The notes below the pieces were generated by a model that had not been told where the DNA came from, ran no database searches, and saw only the letters and a program-made list of their open reading frames with translations. From NCBI RefSeq assembly GCF_036417845.1, contig NC_089994.1:18494001-18558000 (forward strand): 64,000 bases of DNA, written 5' to 3'. Source of the DNA: Apteryx mantelli (lineage: Eukaryota; Chordata; Aves; Apterygiformes; Apterygidae). The translations under genes and the position numbers were made by a program. Each line of letters opens with the position of its first letter. Positions within the stretch are counted from its first letter, which is position 1. Positions 15,101 through 27,253 of the stretch are shown here, piece by piece.

Positions 15101-18100
15101 TTTCCCACTTATTTTGATGTTTTGATACATGTTATGGAATCAGCAACTTACCTGTCTGCCATCTGAGGTATAATAAAGTGCTGTCCATTTTTATGCTCTA
15201 GAGTTGAAAATAAATTATACTTTAATATGTTGTTACTGGTCTACAGTTTTCAATGTTGTCAGGATATACAGCAGGTATCAGTTTTACATGTGATCTCCCA
15301 ATTTCCAATAACAAGAAACTAACAAGCCCTGAAAGAAGATTCCTACCACTGTTAGTGTTATCAAAGGTTCCAATTAAGTCTTACCAACTGTATTAAAATT
15401 CCATCTTTTTTTTTTTTTTTTTTAATAAAGCTTAAGTTCTTGTTTAGGTGCTTTTATGGCACCTTATGGCGGAAAATTTCAAAGTGTACTTATGTTCAAG
15501 AGGTACATGCTACACTTCAATTTAATTGAGCATCCCCTTGCTTTTGCATTTCAATGAGACTACTTAAAAGTTTCTACAGTATTTTCTGTAGAATATTCAA
15601 CAATCACATACTTAATATTTTCCTTGTGATTCACTCCTTTAAGTTAAACAATACTCATCTCAGCTTATGGATGTTTCTCCATGCCTTCGGAAGTATTCTA
15701 TTTACAGAAAACTTATTTGTGGAAAACTGAAAGAAACTTAATTTTTAATTTAAGGATACTTAAATTCTGCAATTTTATTTGAATTTTAAATGCATTATAT
15801 CACTAATCTTACACTTGCTTTAGAGTTTTAGGACTTCATGTGTAATCTATATAATGTTAGAATATTTTAAATGGATATAAAAAGAGTAATAACATTGATG
15901 ACACAAATATAATATACTATAGCTTGAACTGTTCTATAATTAACACTGAAAGACCTTTGGGTGCAGTTTTTTTGCACTTACCTGGTTTCCTGCCACAGAG
16001 ATAGAAAGCTAACCTGTCGGTGAGTTCATACTGAATTTCCACCAGGCGCTCTGCCAGCTCATGATGCCCACCTTGTCTGTTTTACACAAATACACAGGAA
16101 AACAGTTATATTTATTACTCACTTTGAAAAAGTACAAAGCTTCAAAAAAAAATGCTCAAACAAAAATTTAGTTTAAGCCACAATAAGTTCAACACAGCAC
16201 ACACTTGAGAGTATCAGTGGAACACAAATTCACAGCAGGATTTTCAGCAATATGTTCCAGGGGGCAAAAAATAGAGATAGAATTTATGAACTCCCCAACA
16301 TTAGTCAGTAAAAATCCTGAACAGCTTTGCCCATTGTCTTGCTGTAGAAAAGCAAATTATACAGGCTATTTGGAATACACTATCACAAATTCCTAGACAG
16401 TTCCTGAGATCATGCACCAAATTCATCCAACTTCATGTTTGATTAATAGTAATAAGAAAAACTCGGGTATATTGTGCTCTGTAACCAAAAAAAAACATAT
16501 TCAGTCTTCATAATTCATGTACAGCCTACATTCAAAAGCAATCCAAGCAACAGAAATGTTTTATTTATGCAAATATGCAGCTTCTGCTTGATAAGTAGCG
16601 TCCAATTTTACACATAAACACACAAAAAGTCTTAAACTCTTTGGTTCCGTGCTGCAAATCTTGCTCTGCCTCATTGCTGCCCAAATGATCAGCAAGAGCC
16701 GTTCATGTTTGATCTTTCTTTACACAACTGTTGTCTGCTCTTGGGAAGCTTACAGCCTTTCTAAAGGAAGGACTTTCTGGGGATGCAGTTTAGGACTGGA
16801 TGAGCCTATTCAGCAGTTCACTGCCACTAAAAGGCCTGGTTCCACCCCGTACTCCCTCTCTTGTCTGTGCAGTCCTAGCCATTTTCTACAACTTATCTAC
16901 ACTCCTGGAGTCTATTCAACTTGCTGAACTCACAGAAAGTTTTTCCTGGATTGGTTTTCTGGGATCTCCTAGCTTAGCACAGCTAATTTCATTGGGATCA
17001 CAACTGTCGTCTCAGGCATTCAGGCTGTGAAATGAGGAAACGCATATTTATGCTCTTTATATATTTGTTCTTTCTGGAAAAAGTACTCATTGGTATTTAA
17101 TGGTCAAATTAGTATCAGGACTGAAAACCATAACTAAGCAGGTTCATTATATGATTTATGAACATCAGTTAGTATACAAAAGCATCACAGATGTCAGAGC
17201 CTTCTACCTTGCATAGTCAACTGGAGTTTTTCCATTGGAATCTTGCGTACCAGGATCAGCACCATAAACTGTTAATAACTCTGCTTGTAAAATCTGTCCT
17301 GCCTTAGCAGCAACATGAAGAGGGGTGTTTCCTTTCTCCTACAAGTTATTAAGAAAAAGCACATGATTCTACATAATCAACAGGTCTGAATATAAGATTG
17401 AAATATAATGTGTACCAGCTGAAAGCAGTATAAACATTACAAACTGTAAGAATTGATCTAATCAAAATAATGAAAAAGTGTTCATACAGGATGAAAGAAG
17501 TTGGCTTGAGCTCCTAAGGACAGTAATCTCAAACACGTCTCCAGATTCCCTGTCCTTACGCTGGAATGCAGTTGCTGAAAAACAAGCAGGATTGTACTTA
17601 ATACAATGGCAATAATTTTGATTCAGCACTTGTTTTTTCAAACATGCTTTTAGAAACAGGTATAAAAGAATTCTCACTATATCCTTTTTGTGCCAATGTT
17701 TTTCCCCAAGCTAACCTAAGTCTGTGCCTCTCAACCATCCACTAACCATATATACCACTGAAAAGAAAGCTGCTTCAAGCTGAAATTGAGCTGTATGTGT
17801 TTACATAATAGTGCAGAAGAGCAGCAATAGTTATCTTACTATTAAGTCAAAAACAGCTAACTTGATCAGATTTCAGTGTTCTGTTAGACACACGCCGTAG
17901 CCTCTGCAGACTGCAGGAAAAAAAAAAACAACAAAAAAACCCAAACAAACAATAACTTACCTTACTAAGATCTTTGGCAGTAACACTGTCATCATCACGA
18001 CATGGCAAGCGATGAACAAATGCTAACATTTGATATTTAGCTCTAATGAATTCTGCTTTGTTGGGACTGTAAAGAGAAAGAAAAGCAACAAAAGCAAAAG

Positions 18101-21100
18101 AAAATAAATATTACTGCTTTCAAAATGTTAATACATATGTCAATTTTTGTTTTTCCTAGAGAAAGTAAACATTGCATTAGATTTTTGCATGTTACTAGTA
18201 GCAAAATTAGAGAAATATTTTCCTTAAAAAGGTGACTCAATGCAGTTTTTATAACTGTACTTAGCACACTTTCATTAAATGTCAAAACACAGACTCTAGC
18301 ATGCACTGTATTTTTCTTAGAAGTAAACTTTGAATTTAAAATAATGACAGCTTAAGATCTATAGGTACTATATTCAATTATTTACATTTTAAAATGAAGC
18401 AGCATATTCACTGCTGAAGTCTTAAATAAAGTAAACAATGAACTAATTTAGTAACTAGAAATAGATATATTAAAGTCCTAAGCCAGGTTTTGAAACCAAC
18501 AGTCTCTTCTAATGGAGGCAGAAAAAAATGTGCATTTCAGTACAACCAACTAAATTATTCCATTTTAGCTACTTAACTAATTTCATTATTTAGTGTACAA
18601 CTGAAAAGCTAATCAGGAACCAAAAGAACATGTAGCCCTATTTTCTTCTCCAGTCTCTGAGTGAAACTAGAGACAAGAGGATGGTATCTACTGTTCCTAA
18701 CATCTGATAGACACAAACACCAAGAAAAATTATACCCAAACCCACTGAAGTCCATGTTCCAATCAAATGAGATATACATATCATAAAACAATCTAGTTAA
18801 AAATATATGTATATACACTCCACACACACAGATATAAAACAAACGTACAAAACATTAAAGTAAAAGAATTGATTCAGCTCTAAGATTAATTATTTTGAAT
18901 AGTCCCAATTAAAGGTTTATCTCCTGAGTAGTTCTGAACACTATTATTATTTATATTTCGCTTGAACTTGCATGTGCTCAGCACTTCTTCTGTTAAGTCA
19001 TTCTATCAAACTACAGCATCAAGATACAAACACAAAAAAATTAAAACAGACAGCTAAACTTCTGACAAACTGATGTGACAGAAAAGTTTTTTTTTTTTTT
19101 TTTTAAATCAACTGCTTAACACTCAACCACATTAGTATCCTTGGGTAGTGAAGCACATGTGGCATAAGAATTAAAAGTCTTAACAAAAATAAAAATAAAT
19201 CATTGAACAAATAACTAGTTTAATCCTTTTGCTCTCTTCCAGAAACAAAGCAAACTCAGGTTCCCATATATATGTTGCTATGTTCGTGACTGCTGAATAA
19301 AATAATCATGCTTCTACAATAAGAAAAATTCTGTAATTTTTCCACTTACTGTACTTTATCCTGTGGGTTAGCTTTGCGCCTTCCACTCATAACAGATGCA
19401 GGGTCCAGCAAAGAATGTTCCCATATGGAGTTAGCACCATTATTATACAGCGTTTCCACCATCTGAAATCCAAAATGTACACAAACAGGCAGTAAAGAAC
19501 TTTTGCTGCTAGCTGCATAGATGGACTTATCAAATAGCTGTAACTTCCAAGTGCACAGCAAGCAGACACAAACAAAGTCATGTTCTGTGGGCCAGTATCT
19601 ATAACCTACTGGGATATCAGAACCATGCCTAGTATGTTATTAGGTGGAATGTCATAGGAACCTCCTTAAATTCTCCACTCTTCACCAACAGCAGCCCTAC
19701 TAAAAAGAAAGGCTCATTATATATTGAAAATTTATGTTAAAGCAGACGTATTGCAGAAGTCTGACAGACAAATTGAAGGTGACCTTCCAAATCAAAGGTA
19801 TCAAATTAAAAATGCATAGACAATTCTGATCTTGGTGATCTACCATGGCAAAACAAGAGAAATAAAAGGAAACTAACTCCAAAAAAAAAAAAAAGGTTAA
19901 AAGGACCACCCTGCTCCAAATAAAAGTTTAGTAATTTAAATTCTGTAAAAACTGTAAAAGAATATAGATTTAATGAAGGAAGACAAACATTTACTCTTTA
20001 CCTGCAGCAGTGTTGGTGGCCATGGTGTATGCTTGAGATGTCTCACTTGAGAGATATGACGCCCCAAACTTCGATGAACACTAGAGCACTCATCACAGAT
20101 CAGAATTCCCCTGTTTATAGACGCCCAACAAGGATCTGAAAAAGAGAATTAAATACACTTATTGCAACATAGAAGGCAACACAGATGATCTTCTATTTTG
20201 AACGCAGAGTCTAAAATTAGGAGCCCTGGATCCTAACCTTAGCTTTAATGCTTAGCCATTATATGAGCTTGGAAATGTTAAAACCTTGCTAGGCTTCAGG
20301 ATCCTTGGGAAGCAACTGTCCTTGAACTCAACAGGGACTTCGGAGCCCTAGGACTGCCAGGAGACCTGCTGTGGAAACTCTGAACACCCTCCTCCGCCTC
20401 ATCTCCACCCCACTTTGCAGCTGTGAAATTAGGATAATACTTTCCTTTGTAGGTGCAATGAGACACTAGATTTATCACCTTTTTGAAGTGCTTGTATACC
20501 ATTTAGTGGAGTTCAACAGAAGTATTTGTAACAGTAGTTTTACTAATGGGGGAAGAGAGGGTTGTGAACAAATTAAGAATAATGATACATACCTACTTTT
20601 TTGAAAAAAATCAGTCTATGATTATGTTTTTTCAGATACTACTCAAAGTGTTAAATTCCACATCATAAAATGTTTTTCAATTAGAACATTAATATAAATT
20701 ATAAAAAACAACACACAAGAGTTTCCTAGTAAAGAAGAGGACAAGATATGTATGTGTTAAGTTAAAGGTCCAGTAAAAATCATAATTTGTCAAGCAAATT
20801 AACTCAATCAACTCCAAATGGATCCTGTATTTTCGCTGAAAGGTAGTCTCTCTCCCAGATAGCTGTAGTGCAAATTGAAGCCATCTATAAGCAAGCCAAT
20901 ACGACAATTGATGGAAGGTAGTAGTAATCACAGAATGGTTGAGGTTGGCAGGGACCTCTGGAGATCATCTAGTCCAACCCCCCTGCTCAAGCAGGGTCAC
21001 CTACAGCACATTGTACAGGATCACATCCAGGCAGGTTTTGAATATCTCCAGAGAAGGAGACTCCACAACCTCTCTGGGCAACCTGTTCCAGTGCTCCGTC

Positions 21101-24100
21101 ACCCTCACAGTGAAGAAGTTTTTCCTCATGTTCAGATGGAGCTTCCTGTGCTTCAGTTTGTGCCTGTTGCCTCGCGTCCTGTCTCTGGGTACCACTGAAA
21201 AGCATCTGGCTCCATCCTCTTGACACCCTCCCTTCAGATATTTGTATACATTGATAAGATCCCCCCTCAGCCTTCTCTTCTCCAGGCTGAACAGTCCCAG
21301 CTCTCTCAGCCTTTCCTCATAGGAGAGATGCTCCAGTCCCCTCATCATCTTCGTAGCCCTTCGCTGGACTTGCTCCAGTAGTGCCACATCCCTCTTGTAC
21401 TGGGGAGCCCAGAACTGGACGCAGTACTCCAGGTGTGGCCTCAGCAGGGCTGAGCAGAGGGGGAGAATCACCTCCCTCGACCTGCTGGCAACACTCTTCC
21501 TAGTGCACCCCAGGATACCATTGGCCTTCTTGGCCACAAGGCTCGTGGTTAACTTGTTGTTCACCAGGACTCCGGGGTCCTTCTCCACAGAGAGAAAGAC
21601 AGTAAATAATAGATATTAGCTATTATATAACTTCAAATGTCAAAAAAAAAAAAGAGAGAAAAAAACAAGTAGGTATGTTACATCAAACTGAAACCGAGTA
21701 TGTGCAAAACAGGACATTAAACTTAGGTCCCTCCATTGCCTTTAGCTCTGTCCTCAGGGGAGGGAACCCCAGCTTTCTATCAGTGACGCAAGAGACTACA
21801 CGTGCCAAGGACCCTGTAATAGCAAGAATCTGTGTAGCAAGACAGATCTTTAGGGTCTAGCACATCCTAGGGGAAAGAAAAAGCATCTACGATCTCTCCT
21901 AATTTGGAAAATTCTGCCTAATTCCAAATCCAGAGATCAGCTTGAGGCTAAATAATGAGTACAACACAAGCCAGGTATCTAATGAGAGATCTTCTGCATC
22001 ATGTCAGAATATACCTGAACAATTGTGCATCATTAAAAAAAAAAAAAAAACCTTCTGACCCGTGCAATAAATTGACTGAATCTCTGAAACACGAAATCTG
22101 ATCATTGTTGTGGTTTTTAAGCAGAGCTCATGCTATGTGTGTGCTGAAGGCAATGTAGGCAAACCTGTTCAAACCATGGCCCACGGAGGGAAGGGAGCCT
22201 CTACTCATAGCTGATAACTATCACATAGCCCAGAGCCAGATTTAAGTGTATGTTTGGGGAAAATAGCTAATCTAAATTAAAAAACAAAGTAATAATAAGC
22301 ACATAACCTCCTTATTAAATCATTCCATTACTTTTACAACTTTCACTTCTAAGAAAGAAAAAAAAAAAAACAATGAAATGAGATGCATTAACTCCAACCT
22401 AAGAACCAAAGACCGGAGGCAATCTTCCAGATTAACGAGTCCAGCCTCTTTTTAGCAGAGGCAACCTTATCACACCCTCATTCACAAACTAACAGGATTC
22501 TTCTGAAAGCCACTAAGTTTCTTGTTTCAGTCATTACAGCTACAGGCTGTTGCTGAACCCTGCTCCTCTGTTTTGACTAACAGTCATTAGCACATTTTTT
22601 CCTTTACATCTACCTCAATACTTAACTGAACTGGCTCCCAACAATTGCCACTTAGCCTTGATAAAGTAAGTCACTGTTGATTTGGCCATTTCATAGCAGA
22701 AATGGAGCTTTAAAATTCCTCTGAAGAGAAAAGCAGAGGTCTTACTTGTAATTTCAGGGTGCACAATCTACTTAAATCATATAGGTGAACAAGCCCAGAT
22801 GTTTGCGTAGAATCTGTCAAAAACTGGCATCACTGGAAGCGTGGATGGTACGATGGGAAAAAGAAGACAGTAAAAACCAGGAAAGCCAACAGGCAGCTTC
22901 CGCAAGGGAACTGGGAAGTTCAGCACAGTGGGCCAAGAGAACGCTCTTAGCTGTTACCAAGCGTTAGGGAGACCAGAGAGAGGATGGATTAGCATCTCGG
23001 GCCCCAGTTTGAAGGCCTGAACGACAACAAAGACAGTGGATTTGACCGTGTGCATGCTAGAGAACAGCCTGATCAAAAGAGGGGGGGGGAAGCTTAGAAG
23101 TGCAACCTATTTTCTGCAAGTGTTTTTTTTTTTTTTTAAATTAAATCATACAAAGATTTGGGGGCTCTCAATTCAATTCATATAGCAGCTTAGTAGATTT
23201 ATCTGTACTCAAGCAACAGGTGGGGATGGGAAAGGGAAAAGAATATGGCGTTAGATAGTCTGAAGACAAAGAGCGATGTCAGGTTGTGGTAAAATTGATA
23301 ATTCAGTTTTAAATTAAAGTGTCTGTGCTGGACTCTCCATCAATCTATTTGAATCATTTTTAAAAGAAAGCCAATTATAGATATGATCAAAATAAGCTGA
23401 TACCAAGATACAACAGGAGAAAAGCTAGAAAGATAGGTTAATGTGTTTTCAGAAACACGGCAGAGTAATTCAAAACAGGAAGTGTGTGATCAAGACAAGC
23501 CTGACACTGTAAGTTTGAAAAGTGAACTCATGCCTGAGAATAGGAAATGTACTAGCAAAGCACATAAAAAAGTCACCTCGCAGAAGAAAACTATTCATAC
23601 TTAGCTACAGAGACAAGGTATATGTTGATGAAGTCCAAGAGGTAAGTACTGACTATTGCAGCAGTCAGACATCCTGTACTTGCTACAGCTGATCTGGGTT
23701 AAAAGGTTACGGTCCCTCACATCTGCTGACATAGTTGCACACATAGCAGCTCCTAAACACAATCCTGTCGACTTCTGTCTGGTTTAAGTAAGAGAGGGCT
23801 TTGTTTTGGGCGTTTTTTTTGTTTTTTGGTTTCTTTTGTATGTAGTTTTTAAGAGATCATTAAGTTAAGACTCCTTCATTTATATGAGTAAGCCAGCAGA
23901 TTTTTTCACCAAGATCAGATAAGTATCTGACAATGCTATTATGTCATGAAATGATAAAATAAAGGCGGTCCAGCTTACGAGATTGCCATGATAGTGTTTC
24001 TGATACATTGCGTAAACTTTATGGAATAGCTTGTCAAGGCTAACACAATAAAACAAAGCTGTAACACTGCTAATTAAAATGAATTCAAAATGTATTTCAA

Positions 24101-25508
24101 CAGACTAGGAAAATGTATGTTTGGAGTTTTGTTTTTTTGTTGGTTTTTCTTCTCCTTTTTTAAGCCCCACTTTACAAAGGTTGTTATGCCCTCCCCCATG
24201 TCACACCTTCTGACTATTCAAATTTTATCTGCATTAAAGTGTTTTAACTCATTTCAGCTTATACATAAGTGAGCATATTGAAAGAACCAGAACAAGACAT
24301 AACTAATGAAAATAACAAAAATTACATACATTTGAGAGGACAACAAACATGGGCAACTCCTTAAAAAAGTATAATGGACGATTTTAAATACAAGAACAGC
24401 AGAAATACAGAGAATCAGAAAATGAGATACAGCTGACTTTTTAAAAAACATGATTTTTTCCAATAAGGTTCCAAACTATGTTTTGTTTTTTTATTTAAGA
24501 GTTCAAGCACCCTGAGCTACAACATGCTCAAGATTTCTTAGGTGCACCCTCCTTTTCTGCCCAGAAATCTTACCCAGACAGATAACGTGCATTTCAGTAT
24601 CCAGAACACACACTGCTCAACAAAAGTTTGCAACCCAAGCCTCCGCTAGAGGTTTTAGAAGAGCCTTTCTTTAGAAGTTGGGGATACCTGCAGTTACGGA
24701 GCGCAGAGTGTCATTCATTTAACAGATCCAAAGCTAAACCCTCCCCGACCCTTAAAATAACTGGCGGCAAATCCATCCTCGCAAGGCCCCTCACAAGCGG
24801 TCACTGCCCCCCTCCAGCGAGGCATCTCCGGCACACCCCCCCCCGCCGGCTCTTCGCTCCGCGACTGCAAGGTTTCTTTAGCTAAGTCCTGTCCCTCTCT
24901 CCAAGCTGAGGAGCTGGGAAGTTGATCGTAAATAGACGGTGCCCCTTTTTCCCGCAAACTCCTGCAAAACCTGACCCTTCCTCTTCGCATTCAAAATCAG
25001 CCTACCAAGGGGAGACCCAGAACTGTTGGCAAGCACCTGGAAGAAGAGGCGAGGGGAAAATAACGCCTTCAACGCTGCGGTAAGCCAGAGACACGGCTGC
25101 GTGCAGCGTCGCCGCGGTTTAAACGGGTCCTTGGGGACAAGAACCGACGCGAAACGCTCCGACAGGGAGCCCAAAGCGGCACAGCCCGCGGGGAGCCCGC
25201 GCCCCCCGCCCCGGGCCCCGGCCGTGAGGGGCGGCCCGGCACCGCCTGCCGCGGCCGGCTCCGGGGCGGCCCGCACTGACAGGAGCCCGCGGCGGCGCCG
25301 GGCCCGGCCCAACCCGCCGCCCCTCACGGCCGCCACCTGCCCGCGGCGCCCCGCGGAGGGGGCGGGGAGGCGCCGCTGCCCGGGCCGAGGGGAAGGGGGA
25401 TGGGCTCGCCCGGGCGCGGGGGTCCCTGCCCCTCGTCCGCCGCCGCCGCCGCCTACCCTGGGCGCTGCAGTCGGCGCAGACCTCGCTGCTCCGCAGCCGC
25501 TTCGACAT
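109..25508 (-). CDS. GIT2: GIT2, ARF GTPase-activating scaffold protein (3' end beyond the window)
   Basis: The protein stimulates GTP hydrolysis on Arf proteins and scaffolds PIX, PAK and paxillin at adhesions and endosomes. Coding exons with GT/AG borders in one continuous frame are 25457-25508, 20002-20135, 19350-19462, 17961-18066, 17488-17574, 17208-17338, 15982-16076, 15152-15197, 13501-13552, 12761-12833, 12314-12411, 11879-11990, 10674-10816, 9718-9867, 5798-6046, 4278-4367 (cassette), 413-495 and 109-291. The start [14 protein letters not shown] matches the family. The ArfGAP zinc finger has C11, C14, C31 and C34 (CX2CX16CX2C) with the Arg finger at R39. Three ankyrin repeats follow (about residues 135-235), then the Spa-homology region (about 255-370), a coiled coil (about 425-475) and a Ser-rich linker. 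The visible part encodes about 666 aa, ending at a split codon after ENKHD; the C-terminal paxillin-binding domain is off the left edge. The gene is divergent from ANKRD13A. Identity is very secure; GIT1 is excluded by the closer match to GIT2 throughout. Confidence 0.97.
1240..1745. other. GC-richer island inside a GIT2 intron, origin unknown
   Basis: This stretch is visibly richer in G and C than the AT-rich intron around it. I found no GIT2 exon, no known repeat family and no convincing splice-bounded reading frame in it. It could be a remnant of an old mobile element or simply unconstrained sequence. Confidence 0.3.
4278..4367 (-). CDS. GIT2: GIT2 alternatively spliced cassette exon
   Basis: This 90-bp, phase-0 exon lies inside the 5.3-kb intron between 5798 and 495. 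It is preceded by an AG acceptor and encodes 30 residues beginning [18 protein letters not shown], which matches the Ser-rich segment of the long human GIT2 isoform. Its donor reads GTTAAG rather than GTAAGT or GTGAGT, so it is weaker than the other donors of this gene. Skipping it keeps the frame, because the exons on both sides also meet at phase 0. I infer a long isoform with it and a shorter one without it. Confidence 0.88.
7458..7498. repeat. (TA)n microsatellite
   Basis: An imperfect TA dinucleotide run lies in the GIT2 intron upstream of the 5798-6046 exon. It is a probable length-variable marker with no sign of function. Confidence 0.85.
14362..14470 (+). repeat. MIR/CORE-SINE-like remnant
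   Basis: The stretch contains the order of words typical of the 3' half of MIR elements: CAAGTCATTTTCTCTGTGCC, then a CAGCTTTCTTCTCTGTG-like segment, GCAATGAGG and AATGAAAATATAAAGCAT. The element is heavily diverged and lies in a GIT2 intron. I identify it by resemblance only; an alignment to MIR1_Amn-type consensus sequences would decide. Confidence 0.4.
20220..20510 (+). repeat. possible MIR/CORE-SINE-like remnant
   Basis: The segment starts with a GGAGCCCTGGATCC-type stretch, includes ATGAGCTTGGAAATGTTAAA (compare the MIR phrase 'tgtgaccttgggcaagtca') and ends with GTGAAATTAGGATAATAC followed by GAAGTGCTTGTATACC. That order resembles an amniote MIR, interrupted in the middle. It lies in GIT2 intron 1, close to the CR1 copy. 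Confidence 0.3.
20926..21590 (-). mobile_element. CR1 non-LTR retrotransposon, 5'-truncated 3' end
   Basis: This is the 3' portion of a CR1 LINE in GIT2 intron 1, in the same orientation as GIT2. On the minus strand, 21588 to about 21001 is an uninterrupted reading frame of 195 codons that reads as the C-terminal part of the CR1 reverse-transcriptase protein; key words are [27 protein letters not shown] and [20 protein letters not shown] short 3' tail follows and ends in CAACCATTCTGTGATT, the usual CR1 terminus. The 5' end is cut near 21590, as is normal for CR1 copies. It lacks an endonuclease and most of the RT domain, so it cannot move by itself. Confidence 0.93.
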
Positions 25509-25701
25509 GGCGCGGCGGCACCGGGCGCTTCCTGCCGCTCTAACGGGTCCCCGCCAGCAGCCCCCGCCAGGCGGCCGAGCCGAGCCGAGCCGAGCGCGCA
25601 GGCGCACGGCAGCGCCGCCCGCTCCGCGATTCACCAAGCAGCGTACGCCAGCGCCGGGCAGCGCTCCGCAAGCGAAAGAAGGCGGCTCGCGGCGGCCCTA
25701 A

Positions 25702-26148
25702 GCCGCCATGTTCACTCCTGGCGTAAAGACGGTAGACGGGTGGAACGAGGCCATGCGCGCGGCGCTGTCGGCCATGCTTGTCCCTGGCAGGAGCCTGCCC
25801 ACCAGCCGCTTCAGGCCGTGCTGTCTCGCGCTCAGCGTCGGTCGCGCTTCCGCGGAGACCGTTCTGTAAGCAGCTCCATAGGCCTTACTGACTGTCCCCC
25901 CACGGGAAGCTCATAACAAACACGGATGCGGACCCAGGAGAGAAGGCAAGGTTTTAAAGGCGTGGTCCCAAGCGGTGGGCAGGGAGCGGGGTGATGGCAG
26001 GACTGGCGGAAGGGACTGTTCTCCGGAAACCCGTGCCCTCACCCGACATGGCGGCCGCGGAGGGCTGCCGGGAAACCCACGCTGCCCTGACGCAAGATGG
26101 CGCCCGGAGCCATCAGTGCCCACAACCGCCCTCACCCACGATGGCGGC
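25702..26148. promoter_or_regulatory. cluster of YY1-like motifs
   Basis: Four matches to the YY1 core (AANATGGCG or its complement CGCCATNTT) lie between the two divergent genes: GCCGCCATGTT at 25702-25712, ACATGGCGGC at 26046-26055, AAGATGGCGCC at 26094-26104 and ACGATGGCGGC at 26138-26148. YY1 sites near start sites are common in TATA-less CpG promoters. Binding is inferred, not shown. Confidence 0.55.
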
Positions 26149-26150
26149 GG
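26036..26150 (+). repeat. short direct duplication containing two YY1-like motifs
   Basis: The word CCCTCACCCGACATGGCGGC near 26037 recurs about 93 bp later as CCCTCACCCACGATGGCGGC near 26129. The two copies each carry an ATGGCGGC core, so the duplication has doubled the candidate motif. Confidence 0.6.
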
Positions 26151-26559
26151 CAGCGCGGCCGTTGCCGCCCCCTTCGACGGCAGGGCTGGCGGGCGAAACT
26201 AACTCTTGGTGCGGGCGGGGGGGGGTGGGGAGGGAGCAGGGCGCGCCCAGCGCCGCGTCCCACCTAACCCCGCGCCGCCGCCCCCCGCGCGGAGGGCAAT
26301 GGGACGAGCTCGTGGGTGGGACGCTCCATCTGCCCGCCCGTGAGGGGGGGGGAAATGGGCGGGGAGCAGTGACTTCCTCTTCTGAGCTCGCCGGTGGCGG
26401 CGGAACCGAGGAGAGCCGAGGGGGGAGCCCCCCCTCCGCAGCGGCCGCTGCCCTGGAGAGAAAGGAAGGAAGAGAGAGGGGGCGGGGGTGAGGCCGCGGG
26501 GGGCCGCGCGCGGGGCTCGCGGCGGCTGTGGGGGAGGGGCGGGGCGGGCTCTCCCCCGG

Positions 26560-27065
26560 GAGTGTGTGGGGGGGGGGGCAGGAGCAGGGGGGCAGCCCTG
26601 GGTGTGTGGGGCCTGGAGGGGGGGGCAGGAGCAGGGGGGCAGCCCCGTGTGTGGGGGGAGTGGAGCAGGGGGGCAGCCCTGAGTGTGTGGGGCTGGGGGG
26701 GGGCAGGAGCAGGGGGGCCCCCCCCGGAGAGTGTGGGGCTGAGGGGGCAGGAGCAGGGGGGCAGCCCTGGGTGTGTGGGGCCTGGAGGGAGGGGGCAGGA
26801 GCAGGGGGGCAGCCCCGTGTGTGTGGGGAGTGGAGCAGGGGGGCAGCCCTGAGTGTGTGGGGCTGGGGGGGGGCAGGAGCAGGGGGCCCCCCCGGGAGTG
26901 TGGGGCTGGGGGGGGCAGGAACAGGGCCCCCCCCCGGGAGTGTGGGGCTGAGGGGGACAGGAGCCAGGGGGGCAGCCCTGGGTGTGTGGGTCCTGGGGGG
27001 TGGGCAGGGACACCCCTAGGCGTGTGGGGCTGGGGAGGGCAGGGGGCACCCCTCAGAGTGGGGTG
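26560..27065. repeat. G-rich minisatellite with higher-order structure
   Basis: The basic unit is about 45-65 bp and reads roughly GGCAGGAGCAGGGGGGCAGC followed by a CCTGGGTGTGTGGGGCTGGG-like part. A block starting at 26577 repeats about 169 bp later at 26746 with only small changes, so there is a higher-order repeat. Runs of 5-9 G on one strand make G-quadruplexes likely. It ends about 190 bp before the ANKRD13A start codon. The long shadow frames on both strands across it come from the repeat and are not genes. Confidence 0.92.
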
Positions 27066-27253
27066 AAGGGTCTGCAGGGGGTCGTGGCCTGGGGAGTTTG
27101 TGAGATCTCCTCCCCTCCCTCCCCAAAAGAAGGTGGGTGTCAGGAGCGACAAGAAGCTTGAGGAGTTTGGGGCCTCCAAAATCAAGGAGGGTGGGGGGGG
27201 AAACAGTGAGGGTAGGCGCCCTGCTTCCCCCCCCGCTCCTGCAGGTGTGTGGC

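Larger units (their letters stand above)
24780..26560. promoter_or_regulatory. CpG island, divergent GIT2/ANKRD13A promoter region
   Basis: Sequence composition changes abruptly from AT-rich intron to dense CpG around 24.8 kb and stays so past 26.5 kb. GIT2 starts leftward at 25508 and ANKRD13A starts rightward at 27254, so the two translation starts are about 1.75 kb apart and the genes are head to head. No TATA box is evident, as expected of housekeeping CpG promoters. Transcription start sites cannot be placed from sequence alone. Long open frames here are products of GC bias, not genes. Confidence 0.8.

Noticed and set aside
21001-21588. 195-aa protein as a host gene
   Set aside because: It is the C-terminus of the CR1 reverse-transcriptase protein in a truncated element.
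22400-22680. Possible old CR1 or L2 relic in GIT2 intron 1
   Set aside because: Some words are suggestive, but I could not find an ordered match to a consensus.
25026-25916. 296-codon open frame on the plus strand
   Set aside because: It is antisense to GIT2 exon 1 in a CpG island, has low complexity (Arg, Ala, Pro) and no splice or family support.
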